Positions 37,182 to 47,271 of a stretch of 64,000 nucleotides of DNA are shown here, piece by piece (position 1 is the stretch's first letter; every line of letters begins with the position of its first letter). The notes beneath the pieces were generated by a model that saw only the letters and a program-made list of their open reading frames with translations, was not told the DNA's origin and made no database searches. The stretch is from Pseudomonas campi (lineage in GTDB: Bacteria; Pseudomonadota; Gammaproteobacteria; Pseudomonadales; Pseudomonadaceae). The position numbers and the translations under genes were made by a program. The stretch lies in contig NZ_CP053697.2 in assembly GCF_013200955.2 (NCBI RefSeq), forward strand, positions 3,348,001 through 3,412,000, read 5' to 3'.

Positions 37182-38366
37182 TTACCGCTCGACCAGCGCG
37201 ATGCGCTTGTTGTACCAGTTCATCAGCATGGAAATGCTGATGCTGATGGCCAGATAGACACTCATGGTGATGGCGACCACCTCGATGGCCTGCCCCGTCT
37301 GGTTGAGCACCGTGCCGGCGAACAGCGAGACCATGTCCGGATAACCGATACCGGCCGCCAGCGAAGAGTTCTTCGCCAGGTTGAGGTACTGACTGGTCAG
37401 CGGCGGAATGATCACCCGCAACGCCTGGGGAACGATCACCTTGCGCAGGGTCACGGTCGGCTGCAGGCCCAGCGAGCGTGCGGCCTCGGTCTGCCCATGG
37501 CTGACCGCCTGAATCCCGGAGCGTACGTTCTCGGCGATGAAGGCGGCGGTGTAGATGGTCAGCGCCAGGGTCAGCGCCATCAGCTCGGGAATCACCACCC
37601 AGCCGCCACGGAAATTGAAGCCGGTGAGCTGCGGCACCGTCCAGTGGAAGGGATCACCGAACACCAGAGCACTCAGCCCCGGCACCAGCAGCAGAATGGC
37701 CAGCGACACGTACACCGTGTGGAACGGCTGGCCGGTGGCCTCGAAACGCTGACGCGCCCAGCGCGCCAGCACAATCACCGCAACCACCGCCAGCACCAGG
37801 GCGATGATGAACGGCCAGTAGCCTTCCGCCATCGACGGCGACGGCATGTTCAGCCCGCGGTTGCTGAGGAAGAAGGTGTCACCGATGCTCAGGCTCTGCT
37901 TTGGTCCCGGCAGCGGCAGCAGCACGGCGAAGTACCAGAAGAAGATCTGCAACAGCGGCGGGATGTTGCGGAAGGTCTCGATGTAGATAGTGGCCAGCTT
38001 GCTGATCAACCAGTTCGGCGACAGCCGTGCCACACCCAGGATGAAACCGAGCAGGGTGGCGAAGAAGATGCCGATCACCGAGACCAGCAAGGTGTTGAGC
38101 AGGCCGATGACGAATACGCGCCCGTAGGTATCGCTTTCGCTGTAGTCGATCAGATGCTGGGAGATGCCGAAACCGGCGCTTTGTTCGAGAAAGCCGAAGC
38201 CGGAGATGATTCCGCGCTGGGCCAGGTTGCTCTGGGTGTTGTGGAACAGGTACCAGCCGAGCGCCACGACGGCGATCACGGCAATAATCTGGAAAGCCCA
38301 AGCGCGCACCTGGGGATCGGTCCAGACCGAACCGCGCGGGCGCGAATTGTTGGCGATATTTTGCAT
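37182..38366 (-). CDS. aapQ: General L-amino-acid ABC transporter, permease AapQ
   Basis: 394 residues with about eight helices. The EAA loop is TEAARSLGLQPTVTLRKVIVPQ near residue 310-330. The N-terminal half has a long periplasmic segment, as in AapQ/BztB. Start uncertain: ATG 38366 (GAGG at 6 bases) or ATG 38378 (GGAG at 5 bases), four residues longer. A hairpin separates it from aapJ. Confidence 0.94.
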   Translation of the reverse strand: MQNIANNSRPRGSVWTDPQVRAWAFQIIAVIAVVALGWYLFHNTQSNLAQRGIISGFGFLEQSAGFGISQHLIDYSESDTYGRVFVIGLLNTLLVSVIGIFFATLLGFILGVARLSPNWLISKLATIYIETFRNIPPLLQIFFWYFAVLLPLPGPKQSLSIGDTFFLSNRGLNMPSPSMAEGYWPFIIALVLAVVAVIVLARWARQRFEATGQPFHTVYVSLAILLLVPGLSALVFGDPFHWTVPQLTGFNFRGGWVVIPELMALTLALTIYTAAFIAENVRSGIQAVSHGQTEAARSLGLQPTVTLRKVIVPQALRVIIPPLTSQYLNLAKNSSLAAGIGYPDMVSLFAGTVLNQTGQAIEVVAITMSVYLAISISISMLMNWYNKRIALVER

Positions 38367-38429
38367 AACGGCCCTCATTGAAACTCCGCACCCATAGACC
38401 GCGGCGCGGAGTTCATGAAATCAGGAACA

Positions 38430-38454
38430 CCATCGCCCCGTAGCGGGGCGATGG
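38430..38454. promoter_or_regulatory. Intercistronic hairpin between aapJ and aapQ
   Basis: CCATCGCCCCG with its complement around TA, perfect 11-base stem, no following T-tract. In many binding-protein operons such a hairpin protects the first message so that more binding protein is made than permease. Confidence 0.65.
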
Positions 38455-38464
38455 CCAAGGGGGG

Positions 38465-39493
38465 TCAGCGCACCGGCGGTGCGTACTGCATGCCACCTTT
38501 GTTCCACAGGGCATTAAGACCACGTTCGATCTTCAGCTCGCTGCCGGCACCGACGTTGCGATCGAAGATTTCACCGTAGTTGCCGACCTGCTTGACGATC
38601 TGCACGGCCCAGTCCTTCGGCAGTTTCAGATCCTTGCCGAAATCACCCTCGGCGCCCAGCAGACGGGCGATGTCGGGGTTCTTGGTGGTCTTGGCCATTT
38701 CTTCGACGTTGGCCGAAGTCACGCCCAGTTCCTCGGCGTTCAGCTGTGCGTAGAGGCTCCAGCGCACGATGTCGAACCACTCCTCGTCACCCTGACGCAC
38801 GGATGGGCCGAGCGGCTCCTTGGAGATCACTTCCGGCAGTACCACGTAGTCATCCGGCGCGGCCAGCTTGATGCGCTGGGCATACAGCTGGGACTGGTCG
38901 GAGGTCAGTACGTCGCAACGACCGGACTCCAGCGACTTGGCGCTTTCGTCGGAGGTGTCGTAGGTGATCGGGGTGTACTTCAGGCCATTGGCGCGGAAGT
39001 AGTCGGCGAGGTTCAGCTCGGTGGTGGTACCGGCCTGGATGCACACGGTGGCGCCGTCCAGTTCCTTGGCGCTGGAAACGCCGACCTTCTTGTTCACCAG
39101 GAAGCCCTGGCCGTCGTAGTAGGTCACGCCGGTAAAGTTCAGGCCCATGGCCGCATCACGCGAGCTGGTCCAGGTGGTGTTGCGCGACAGCATGTCGACT
39201 TCGCCGGATTGCAGCGCGGTGAAGCGCTCCTTGGCGGTCAGCGGGCTGAATTTCACTTTGGAGGCATCGCCGAATACAGCAGCCGCTACGGCCCGGCAGA
39301 TGTCCACGTCGATACCCAGGTAATTACCCTTGGCATCGGCATAGGAGAAACCTGGCAAACCATCGCTGATACCGCATTGCACGAAGCCTTTCTTCTGCAC
39401 CGCATCCAGGGTGGCACCGGCTTGCGCGAAACCGCTCACGCCAAGTACTGCAGCCGTGGTCAATACCGCCAGGGTGGATTTCACCATCTTCAT
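38465..39493 (-). CDS. aapJ: General L-amino-acid-binding periplasmic protein AapJ
   Basis: 342 residues. Signal peptide cleaved near AQAG (about 25). The binding fold has VQCGISDGLPGFSYADAKGN and YLGIDVDICRAVAAAVFGD, and the two-lobe hinge segments FTGVTYYDGQGFLV and GTTTELNLADYFRANGL. Binds many L-amino acids for AapQMP. First gene of the operon, with GGAGG before its start. Confidence 0.95.
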   Translation of the reverse strand: MKMVKSTLAVLTTAAVLGVSGFAQAGATLDAVQKKGFVQCGISDGLPGFSYADAKGNYLGIDVDICRAVAAAVFGDASKVKFSPLTAKERFTALQSGEVDMLSRNTTWTSSRDAAMGLNFTGVTYYDGQGFLVNKKVGVSSAKELDGATVCIQAGTTTELNLADYFRANGLKYTPITYDTSDESAKSLESGRCDVLTSDQSQLYAQRIKLAAPDDYVVLPEVISKEPLGPSVRQGDEEWFDIVRWSLYAQLNAEELGVTSANVEEMAKTTKNPDIARLLGAEGDFGKDLKLPKDWAVQIVKQVGNYGEIFDRNVGAGSELKIERGLNALWNKGGMQYAPPVR

Positions 39494-40542
<1,049 letters not shown>

Positions 40543-40554
40543 AGAGGCACAACA

Positions 40555-42456
40555 ATGACCGCAGCCCCCATCATCCGCTCGCTGGCCGATATCGAACTGA
40601 TCGAGCAGACCCCGCTGGCCGCCCGCGACCTGCCGGCCAGCACCTACGAGCTGATCCAGCGCAGTGCTGCGCGCCATCCGCAGGCCCCGGCCCTGAGCTT
40701 CATCCTCCAGGGCACGGCTGACGAGCAGGCCTATCGACTGAGCTACAGCGAGCTGCTGGGCAAGATCACCCAGACCGCCAACGCCTTCCACCGCCTCGGT
40801 CTGCGTCCGGGCAAGGCGGTGTCGTTCCTGCTGCCCAACCTGCCGCAGACCCATTTCACCATCTGGGGCGGCGAGGCGGCTGGCATCGTCAACGCGATCA
40901 ACCCGCTGCTCGACGCCGAACATATCGCCGAGCTGATCCACGCCTCCGACTCCGAACTGCTGGTGACCCTGGCGCCCTTCCCCGGCACCGACCTGTGGGC
41001 CAAGGTCGAGGCCCTGCGCGGCCAGCTGCCCAACCTCAAGGAGGTGATCTGCGTGGACATGGCCAACCTGCTGCCCGAGCCGCAGCGCAGTGCCGTCAAA
41101 GCGCAACGCGGCGGCCTGCCGCAAGGCGTGCTGGACTTCGATGAGCTGATCGCCACCTGCCCGGCCGACCACCTGGAAAGCGGCCGGCAGTTCCAGGCCG
41201 ACGACATCGCCAGCTACTTCCACACCGGTGGCACCACCGGCACGCCCAAACTGGCCCCGCACAGCCACCGCAACGAAGTGGCGATGGCCTGCAGCATGTC
41301 CTTCGTCACCCGCTTCGGCCCCGGTGACGTAGCCCTCTGCGGCCTGCCGCTGTTCCACGTCAACGGCGTGATCGTTACCGGCCTGACCGCCTTCTACAGC
41401 GGCGCCGAAGTGCTGCTGGCCACGCCCCAGGGCTATCGCAACACGGCGCTGATGGCCGACTTCTGGAGCATCATCGAGCGCTACAAGGTCAGCTTCTTCA
41501 GCGGCGTGCCGACCATCTATGCCGGCCTGCTGCAAGTGCCCAGCGAGGGCCGTGACCTGTCCAGCCTGCGTTACGCCCTGTGCGGTGCGGCACCGATGCC
41601 GATGGAGCTGATCCGCCAGTTCGAAGCCAAGACCGGCCTGACCCTGCTCGAAGGCTATGGCCTCACCGAAGGCACCTGCGGCAGCTGCGCCAACCCCATC
41701 GGCGGCGAGCGCCGGCCTGGCTCCATCGGCCTGCGCATGCCCTACTGCGAGGTGGCGATCAAGGTCCTCGACGAGCAGGGCAACTACCTGCGCGACGCCG
41801 CGCAGAACGAGATCGGCAACCTGTGCATCCGCGGCGCCACGGTGTTCAAGGGCTATCTGCAGACGAGCAAGAATGAAGGCATCTGGGTCGACGGCGACTG
41901 GTTCAACACCGGCGACCTCGGCCGCCTGGACGCCGACGGCTACGTCTGGCTGACCGGGCGCAGCAAGGACCTGATCATTCGTGGCGGCCACAACATCGAC
42001 CCGCAGATGATCGAGGAAGCGCTGCACAAACACCCAGCGGTGGCCCTGGCGGCGGCGGTCGGTAAGCCGGACCTGAAAGCCGGCGAGCTACCGGTGGTGT
42101 ATGTGCAGCTCAAGCCCGGGCAGAGCGTCAGCGAAGCGGACCTGCTCAGCCACGCCGCCGCGCATATCCCGGAACGTGCGGCAGTACCCAAGGACGTGTG
42201 GATCATCGAGGCCATCCCGGTCACCCCGGTCGGCAAGACCTTCAAACCGGCCCTGCGCTTCGATGCCATTCGTCGGGTCTACGAGAGCGTACTGGCCGAT
42301 CTGGACGACAAGATTCGCGTCGAAGTACTAAGTGACGACCAACTCGGCCAGGTCGCCCACATCCATAGTCCGCAGCTCGATGAAGCATTGCAGCAGACCA
42401 TTGCAGAGCGATTGGCGGGTTTCGCCGTGCGTCATCGCCTGCACCACGACGCCTGA
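40555..42456 (+). CDS. Acyl-CoA synthetase (AMP-forming)
   Basis: 633 residues. Adenylate-forming motifs are intact: FHTGGTTGTPKLAPHSHRN (about 221-239), GYGLTEGT (about 366-373), WFNTGDLG and the GRSKDLIIRGG hinge; the Lys in VGKTFKPALR is near 563. It activates a carboxylic acid to acyl-CoA. The N-terminal ~60 residues precede the usual domain. In partnership with the esterase it would make acyl-CoA from esters; it could feed the cluster at 10.6-18 kb. Confidence 0.9.
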   Translation: MTAAPIIRSLADIELIEQTPLAARDLPASTYELIQRSAARHPQAPALSFILQGTADEQAYRLSYSELLGKITQTANAFHRLGLRPGKAVSFLLPNLPQTHFTIWGGEAAGIVNAINPLLDAEHIAELIHASDSELLVTLAPFPGTDLWAKVEALRGQLPNLKEVICVDMANLLPEPQRSAVKAQRGGLPQGVLDFDELIATCPADHLESGRQFQADDIASYFHTGGTTGTPKLAPHSHRNEVAMACSMSFVTRFGPGDVALCGLPLFHVNGVIVTGLTAFYSGAEVLLATPQGYRNTALMADFWSIIERYKVSFFSGVPTIYAGLLQVPSEGRDLSSLRYALCGAAPMPMELIRQFEAKTGLTLLEGYGLTEGTCGSCANPIGGERRPGSIGLRMPYCEVAIKVLDEQGNYLRDAAQNEIGNLCIRGATVFKGYLQTSKNEGIWVDGDWFNTGDLGRLDADGYVWLTGRSKDLIIRGGHNIDPQMIEEALHKHPAVALAAAVGKPDLKAGELPVVYVQLKPGQSVSEADLLSHAAAHIPERAAVPKDVWIIEAIPVTPVGKTFKPALRFDAIRRVYESVLADLDDKIRVEVLSDDQLGQVAHIHSPQLDEALQQTIAERLAGFAVRHRLHHDA

Positions 42457-42656
42457 CCCAGGCGCCCGCTGCACAAGTATGGGTGGCCGTTCTATCGTTC
42501 ACTTCGCCACGCAACCGCTGGTCGCCAATGCTGACCAGCGGGATTGTTTCTAGAACTGACCAGTCATAAGGTCGGCGCTGGTGTTCGTGTTAACGATAGG
42601 AAGCGTTTGCGATGCACAGCCGCCTGACAGCAGCGCTGGGACACTGACAGCAGGCC

Positions 42657-43595
42657 ATGAAAAACGCCCGCTGGCAGCCCGACGCGCTGCAACTGCAACA
42701 TGTGCGACTGTTCCAGAATGTCGCCTCCAGCAGCCTCGACCAGCTGCTCAGGGAGTTTCGCGCCTGCGAATTGGAAGCAGGCGAAGTGCTGCTCTCGCCG
42801 TTCAACCGCAACCAGTACCTCTATCTGTTGCTCGAAGGCGAACTCAAGGTCTTCCTCGGCTCGCTCGACAATCAACCGGTGAGCACCCTGCAGCCCGGCG
42901 AGTGCGCCGGCGAAATCAGCTTCATCGACAACGACCATCCTTCCGCTTATGTCGTCGCCACCAGCGCGTCCCTGGTGCTGCGCCTGCATCACGAATCCCT
43001 GGTCAACCTGTTCAAGCAGTCGCCGCAACTGATGCAGAACTTGCTGGAATTGCTCTGCGACAGGGTGCGCCAGGGCAACCGGATCATTCTCGACAGCGAA
43101 CAGAACGCCAACCTCGACACCCTCACCGGCTGCTTCAACCGGCGCTGGCTGGAGCATGTGTACACCCGCGAAAGCACCCGTTGCGCCTTCAATGGCCAGG
43201 CGCTGTGCATGCTCATGCTGGATGTCGACCACTTCAAGGCCTACAACGACCAGCATGGCCACCTCGCCGGCGATTACGCCCTGTGCCTGGTGGCCCACAC
43301 CCTGCGCAACCAGTTGCGGCCGAAGGACAGCCTGGCGCGTTACGGCGGCGAAGAGTTCGTCATCCTGCTGCCGGAAATCGACGTGGAGGAAGCCCGCAGC
43401 ATCGGCGAGCGCCTGCGCCAGAGCCTTGAGCAGGTGTCCTCGTTCTATTCGCCGGTCGGCATTCTGCCAGGCGTCACCGTATCCATCGGCATGGCGCCGA
43501 TGAAGCCGCAGGACAGCCTGGAAAGCCTGATCTCACGTGCCGACAGCGCGCTGTATCAGGCCAAGCAGCAGGGCCGCAACTGCCTCTGCGGCTAA
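42657..43595 (+). CDS. Diguanylate cyclase with N-terminal cyclic-nucleotide-binding domain
   Basis: 312 residues, no membrane helix. A cNMP-binding domain spans about 18-135 (LREFRACELEAGEVLLSPF, LYLLLEGELKVFLG, LQPGECAGEISFID). The GGDEF domain follows (from about 145), with intact GGEEF at about 230 and an RxxD (RPKD) five residues before. It probably makes cyclic di-GMP under control of a bound nucleotide or another ligand. The phosphate-binding cassette lacks the usual Arg (GECAGEISFIDNDHPSA), so binding of cAMP is doubtful. Stands alone. Confidence 0.92.
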   Translation: MKNARWQPDALQLQHVRLFQNVASSSLDQLLREFRACELEAGEVLLSPFNRNQYLYLLLEGELKVFLGSLDNQPVSTLQPGECAGEISFIDNDHPSAYVVATSASLVLRLHHESLVNLFKQSPQLMQNLLELLCDRVRQGNRIILDSEQNANLDTLTGCFNRRWLEHVYTRESTRCAFNGQALCMLMLDVDHFKAYNDQHGHLAGDYALCLVAHTLRNQLRPKDSLARYGGEEFVILLPEIDVEEARSIGERLRQSLEQVSSFYSPVGILPGVTVSIGMAPMKPQDSLESLISRADSALYQAKQQGRNCLCG

Positions 43596-43753
43596 AAAGC
43601 GCGCTGGCAACGGCTGCGCCAGGCCGATGCGGCGGCGCGTGGTGCTCGCCGTCCTCATGAACAAATGTTCACTGCGGCGTCTGCGCTCCAGGCTTCTTGC
43701 CTCGACCCGGCTCGCTCGCTGCCATTCGCGCTTTTAACCCACGCCAAGCTTTT

Positions 43754-43816
43754 GTAGGAGCCAGCTTGCTGGCGATCAGCGGGACGCTGTCTGCGTATCG
43801 CCAGCAAGCTCTGATA
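43754..43816. repeat. Degenerate REP-like palindrome, GTAGGAGCCAGCTTGCTGGC family, copy 3
   Basis: Left arm intact (GTAGGAGCCAGCTTGCTGGC); the right arm breaks off after GCCAGCAAGCT. Same family as 13783 and 22317. Confidence 0.75.
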
Positions 43817-43857
43817 GAGTTCAGCGCAGAACAATAACGCCCGGATGGCTCTCTACT

Positions 43858-45018
43858 ATGCGCAAGCTCCCCTTCGCCCTGCTCGCTGTTGCCATGATTG
43901 GTGCTGGCGTGTTCTTCGGCCTGCCCAGCCTGCTCGATCGCAAAATGAACAGTGTCGCCACACCAGCGCCCTACCCGGCCAGCGAGTCGGCCAGCAAACT
44001 GCACCAGACCCTGTTCGTCGCCGACCTGCACGATGACGCCCTGCTCTGGCAGCGCGATCTGCTCGAACGCCACACTTATGGTCACTCCGACCTGCCGCGT
44101 CTGCTCGAAGGACGTGTCGGCCTGCAGGTGTTCTCCACCGTGACCAAGACCCCACGCGGCCTCAACTACCAAAGCAACGGCAGCGACAGCGACAACATCA
44201 CCCTGCTGGCCATGGCCCAGCGCTGGCCGCGGGCAACCTGGAACAGCCTGCTGGAACGGGCGCTGTACCAGGGACAGAAACTGCAACAGGCGGCCACCGA
44301 CAGCCAGGGGCGCCTGGTATTGATCCGCAGCCGTGGCGACCTGCAGGCCTTCCTCAAGACCTGGCAGCAGGACCCGCAGCACCTGGCCGCGATCCTCGCC
44401 ACCGAGGGACTGCAGCCCATCGAAGGCAAGCTGGAAAATATCGATCGCCTGTACGACGCCGGCTTTCGCATCGCAGGCCTGACTCACTTCTTCGACAACG
44501 AAGTCGGCGGCTCGGCCCACGGCCTGGAGAAAGGCGGCCTGACCCCGCTTGGCCGGCAGGTCATCGCCCGCCTGGAGGAAAAACGCATGCTGGTCGATCT
44601 GGCCCACGCGTCCAAGGCGCTGATCGACGACGTGCTGAAGATCGCCACCCGCCCCGTGCTGGTGTCCCACACCGGGGTCGCGGGCACCTGCCCCGGCCCA
44701 CGCAACCTGAGCGACCAACACCTGCAGCGCATCGCCGCCACCGGCGGGCTGATCGGTATCGGCTACTGGGATGCCGCCGTCTGTGAAACCTCGGTCGGCG
44801 CCATCGTCCGCGCCATTCGCTACAGCGCCGATAAGGTCGGCGTCGAGCATGTGGCCCTGGGCTCCGACTTCAACGGCACGGTGCACACGCCGTTCGATAC
44901 CACCGGCCTGGCGCAGATCACCGAAGGCCTGCAACGCGCCGGTTTCAGCCAGACCGACATCGCCAAGGTCATGGGCGGCAACGTGCAGCGTCTGCTGCTC
45001 AGCACCCTGCCGGATTAA
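43858..45018 (+). CDS. Membrane dipeptidase, M19 family
   Basis: 386 residues. A hydrophobic N-terminal helix (about 5-23) suggests an anchored or exported enzyme. M19 metal-site segments are visible: FVADLHDDALLW (in place of the common DGHND), LATEGLQPIE with the bridging Glu, LVDLAHAS, VLVSHTGVAG and LGSDFNGT. It cleaves dipeptides, probably in the periplasm. It is followed by structured repeat B. Confidence 0.9.
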   Translation: MRKLPFALLAVAMIGAGVFFGLPSLLDRKMNSVATPAPYPASESASKLHQTLFVADLHDDALLWQRDLLERHTYGHSDLPRLLEGRVGLQVFSTVTKTPRGLNYQSNGSDSDNITLLAMAQRWPRATWNSLLERALYQGQKLQQAATDSQGRLVLIRSRGDLQAFLKTWQQDPQHLAAILATEGLQPIEGKLENIDRLYDAGFRIAGLTHFFDNEVGGSAHGLEKGGLTPLGRQVIARLEEKRMLVDLAHASKALIDDVLKIATRPVLVSHTGVAGTCPGPRNLSDQHLQRIAATGGLIGIGYWDAAVCETSVGAIVRAIRYSADKVGVEHVALGSDFNGTVHTPFDTTGLAQITEGLQRAGFSQTDIAKVMGGNVQRLLLSTLPD

Positions 45019-45035
45019 CCCTGCACTTCTCCACG

Positions 45036-45204
45036 AGAAGCTGTTTACGATCTTCTGAATTAGAGCCAGGCAAGGCGCTACGTTAGTAACAGCCTCCGGC
45101 TGGTCAAAACGCCGAGGAAGCGCAGTTTACGAGCTGTAAATGAGCATTCCGAGGCCGTTTTTAACGCCGTATGGCCGCGAGTCAGGAGATCGTAAGCAGG
45201 TTCT
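45036..45204 (+). repeat. Structured inverted repeat, copy B
   Basis: Outer arms imperfect (AGCTGTTTACGATCT left; AGATCGTAAGCAGGTTCT right, 45187-45204). The inner stem is AAAACGCC (45106-45113) with GGCCGTTTT (45153-45161), one bulged base. The loop words GCGCAG/TGAGCA and TTTAC(45126)-GAGCT-GTAAA(45136) match copy A. A 29-base insertion (45077-45105) with its own CAGCC/GGCTG hairpin sits before the inner stem. It lies between the dipeptidase and rhlB genes. Confidence 0.78.
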
Positions 45205-45205
45205 G

Positions 45206-45240
45206 AGAAGTCCCGCGGCACTTCGCCACGGGGACTTCTT
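45206..45240. terminator. Probable transcript-end hairpin
   Basis: GAGAAGTCCCGCGGC...GCCACGGGGACTTCTT, about 14 paired bases with minor mismatches and a short T-run. After repeat B, before rhlB. Confidence 0.6.
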
Positions 45241-45280
45241 GCTTTACACTGGCAACCGTTCATTCCTTAACCAATACGAG

Positions 45281-46732
45281 ATGGCCGTGCTCAAAGCACT
45301 CAAGAAAATTTTCAGCAAGGGCGAAGCCGAGCAGCCCGTGCGCAGCACCTCTCCCAGCTCATCTGCTTCATCCGTCGCCGCCCCTGGCGAAAATCGCCCG
45401 CACCAGCCTAAACACCACGCCGCCAGTACCGAGCAGGCCACCAGCGCCGCCGAAGCAGCGCCTAAGAAAGCGCGCGCCGACAAGCCGCGCCGCGAGCGCC
45501 CGGCCAAACCGGTGGACACCTGGAAGCTGGAAGACTTCGTGGTCGAGCCGCAGGAAGGCAAGACACGCTTCCACGACTTCAGGCTCTCTCCCGAGCTGAT
45601 GCACGCAATCCACGACCTCGGCTTCCCCTACTGCACCCCGATCCAGGCCCAGGTCCTCGGTCACACCCTCAAGGGCAGGGATGCTATCGGCCGTGCGCAG
45701 ACCGGTACTGGCAAGACCGCCGCTTTCCTGGTCTCGACCATTACCCAGTTGCTGCAGACGCCACCGCCGAAAGACCGCTACATGGGTGAGCCGCGTGCGC
45801 TGATCATCGCGCCGACCCGCGAGCTGGTGGTACAGATCGCCAAGGACGCCGCCGACCTGACCAAGTACACCGGCCTCAACGTCATGCAGTTCGTCGGTGG
45901 CATGGACTTCGACAAACAGCTCAAGCAGCTGGAGTCGCGCTTCTGCGACATCCTCGTAGCCACCCCCGGCCGCCTGCTGGACTTCAACCAGCGCGGCGAA
46001 GTGCACCTGGACATGGTTGAGGTGATGGTTCTCGACGAAGCCGACCGCATGCTCGACATGGGCTTCATCCCTCAGGTACGCCAGATCATCCGCCAGACCC
46101 CGATGAAGGGCGAACGCCAGACCCTGCTGTTCTCCGCCACCTTCACCGAAGACGTGATGAACCTGGCGCGCCAGTGGACGGTCGACCCGGCCATTGTCGA
46201 GATCGAGCCGGAGCAGGTCGCCAGCGACACCGTCGAGCAACACGTCTACGCGGTAGCCGGCAGCGACAAGTACAAGCTGCTGTACAACCTGATCGCGCAG
46301 AACGACTGGACCCGCGTGATGGTCTTCGCCAACCGCAAGGACGAAGTGCGTCGCATCGAGGAAAAACTCACCCGCGACGGCATCAGTGCCGCACAGATGT
46401 CCGGCGACGTGCCGCAGGTCAAGCGGATCAAGGTGCTCGAAGGCTTCCGCGAGGGCAAGATCCGCGTGCTGGTCGCCACCGACGTGGCCGGTCGCGGCAT
46501 CCACGTCGAAGGCATCAGCCACGTGATCAACTTCACCCTGCCGGAAACCCCCGACGACTACGTGCACCGCATCGGCCGTACGGGCCGTGCCGGCACCAGC
46601 GGCAAGTCGATCAGCTTCGCCGGCGAGGACGATGCCTACGCCCTGCCACCGATCGAGGCGCTGATCGGGCGCAAGATCAACTGCGAGATGCCGCCGGACG
46701 AGCTGCTCAAGCCGGTGCCCCGCAAGCACTGA
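45281..46732 (+). CDS. rhlB: ATP-dependent RNA helicase RhlB
   Basis: 483 residues from ATG 45281. The first ~90 residues are disordered, Ala/Ser/Lys/Arg-rich. DEAD-box motifs follow: Q motif (F...GFPYCTPIQ), AQTGTGKT (motif I), PTRELVVQ (Ia), DEAD (II), SAT (III), [13 protein letters not shown] (V) and [10 protein letters not shown] (VI). RhlB unwinds RNA, in many species within the degradosome. The reading frame is open upstream to 45140 through repeat B but that part looks untranslated. It ends at a strong terminator. Confidence 0.93.
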   Translation: MAVLKALKKIFSKGEAEQPVRSTSPSSSASSVAAPGENRPHQPKHHAASTEQATSAAEAAPKKARADKPRRERPAKPVDTWKLEDFVVEPQEGKTRFHDFRLSPELMHAIHDLGFPYCTPIQAQVLGHTLKGRDAIGRAQTGTGKTAAFLVSTITQLLQTPPPKDRYMGEPRALIIAPTRELVVQIAKDAADLTKYTGLNVMQFVGGMDFDKQLKQLESRFCDILVATPGRLLDFNQRGEVHLDMVEVMVLDEADRMLDMGFIPQVRQIIRQTPMKGERQTLLFSATFTEDVMNLARQWTVDPAIVEIEPEQVASDTVEQHVYAVAGSDKYKLLYNLIAQNDWTRVMVFANRKDEVRRIEEKLTRDGISAAQMSGDVPQVKRIKVLEGFREGKIRVLVATDVAGRGIHVEGISHVINFTLPETPDDYVHRIGRTGRAGTSGKSISFAGEDDAYALPPIEALIGRKINCEMPPDELLKPVPRKH

Positions 46733-46744
46733 TCGCGCAGCACG

Positions 46745-46772
46745 CAAAAGGCCGGCAAATTGCCGGCCTTTT
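46745..46772. terminator. Bidirectional rho-independent terminator
   Basis: AAAAGGCCGGCAA with complement TTGCCGGCCTTTT. Between convergent rhlB and the RHH gene. Confidence 0.93.
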
Positions 46773-46816
46773 GCTGTGTGGGGTTTTAGTTCTGTGACGC
46801 GAGGCAGGCGATCAGT

Positions 46817-47128
46817 CTAGAGCGAACCTTTGCCCACCAGATTCAGCACCGGAGCCACCACGCCCTGCGGCTTCTGCGCCAGGTAGCGGGTGCAACTGAC
46901 GCGCAGGAACGAGGCGAAATTGACCACCTCACCGCGGTAGTCCATGACCTCGTCGTACAGCTTGCTGATCAACTGATTGGTGGTCATGCCATCGACCTCG
47001 GCGATTTCGCGCAGCAGCTCCCAGAACTGGTTTTCCAGACGCAGGGTGGTCACCACCCCGCGAATACGCAGGGAGCGCGAGCGCGACTCGTAGAGGATCG
47101 GGTCGGCTTTCACGTAGAGTTCGCACAT
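46817..47128 (-). CDS. Ribbon-helix-helix domain protein
   Basis: 103 residues. The segment VVTTLRLENQFWELLREIAEVDGMTTNQLISKLYDEV (about 25-61) reads as an RHH_4 fold: a short strand and two helices. Such proteins bind DNA as dimers; target unknown. Its leader contains structured repeat C, which ends 11 bases before the start, so its GGGAG ribosome site adjoins the repeat. Confidence 0.82.
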   Translation of the reverse strand: MCELYVKADPILYESRSRSLRIRGVVTTLRLENQFWELLREIAEVDGMTTNQLISKLYDEVMDYRGEVVNFASFLRVSCTRYLAQKPQGVVAPVLNLVGKGSL

Positions 47129-47138
47129 CTTGCATCTC

Positions 47139-47255
47139 TCCCGAATCTGCTGCGCGTCGGCCAGACTGCGTTGAAGTGGGGCTCGGGCTGCTCATTTACA
47201 ATCGTAAACTCCGCACCCTCGCCCCACTTCGCCTTGCCTGACTCTAGCTCGCTAG
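47139..47255 (-). repeat. Structured inverted repeat, copy C
   Basis: Read on the minus strand: GAAGTGGGGC (47230-47221), GA, GGGT, GCGGAG, TTTAC (47208-47204), GATT, GTAAA (47199-47195), TGAGCA, GCCC, GA, GCCCCACTTC (47182-47173). Five of ten stem positions differ from copy A, each compensated on the other side. The outer AGAACC arms of copies A and B are missing. It lies in the leader of the RHH gene. Confidence 0.78.
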
Positions 47256-47271
47256 ACTCTCACAACGAGGT

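Noticed and set aside
45140-45280. N-terminal extension of RhlB through repeat B
   Set aside because: The frame is open but the sequence is repeat-derived, and the family start MxVLKALKKxF begins at 45281.
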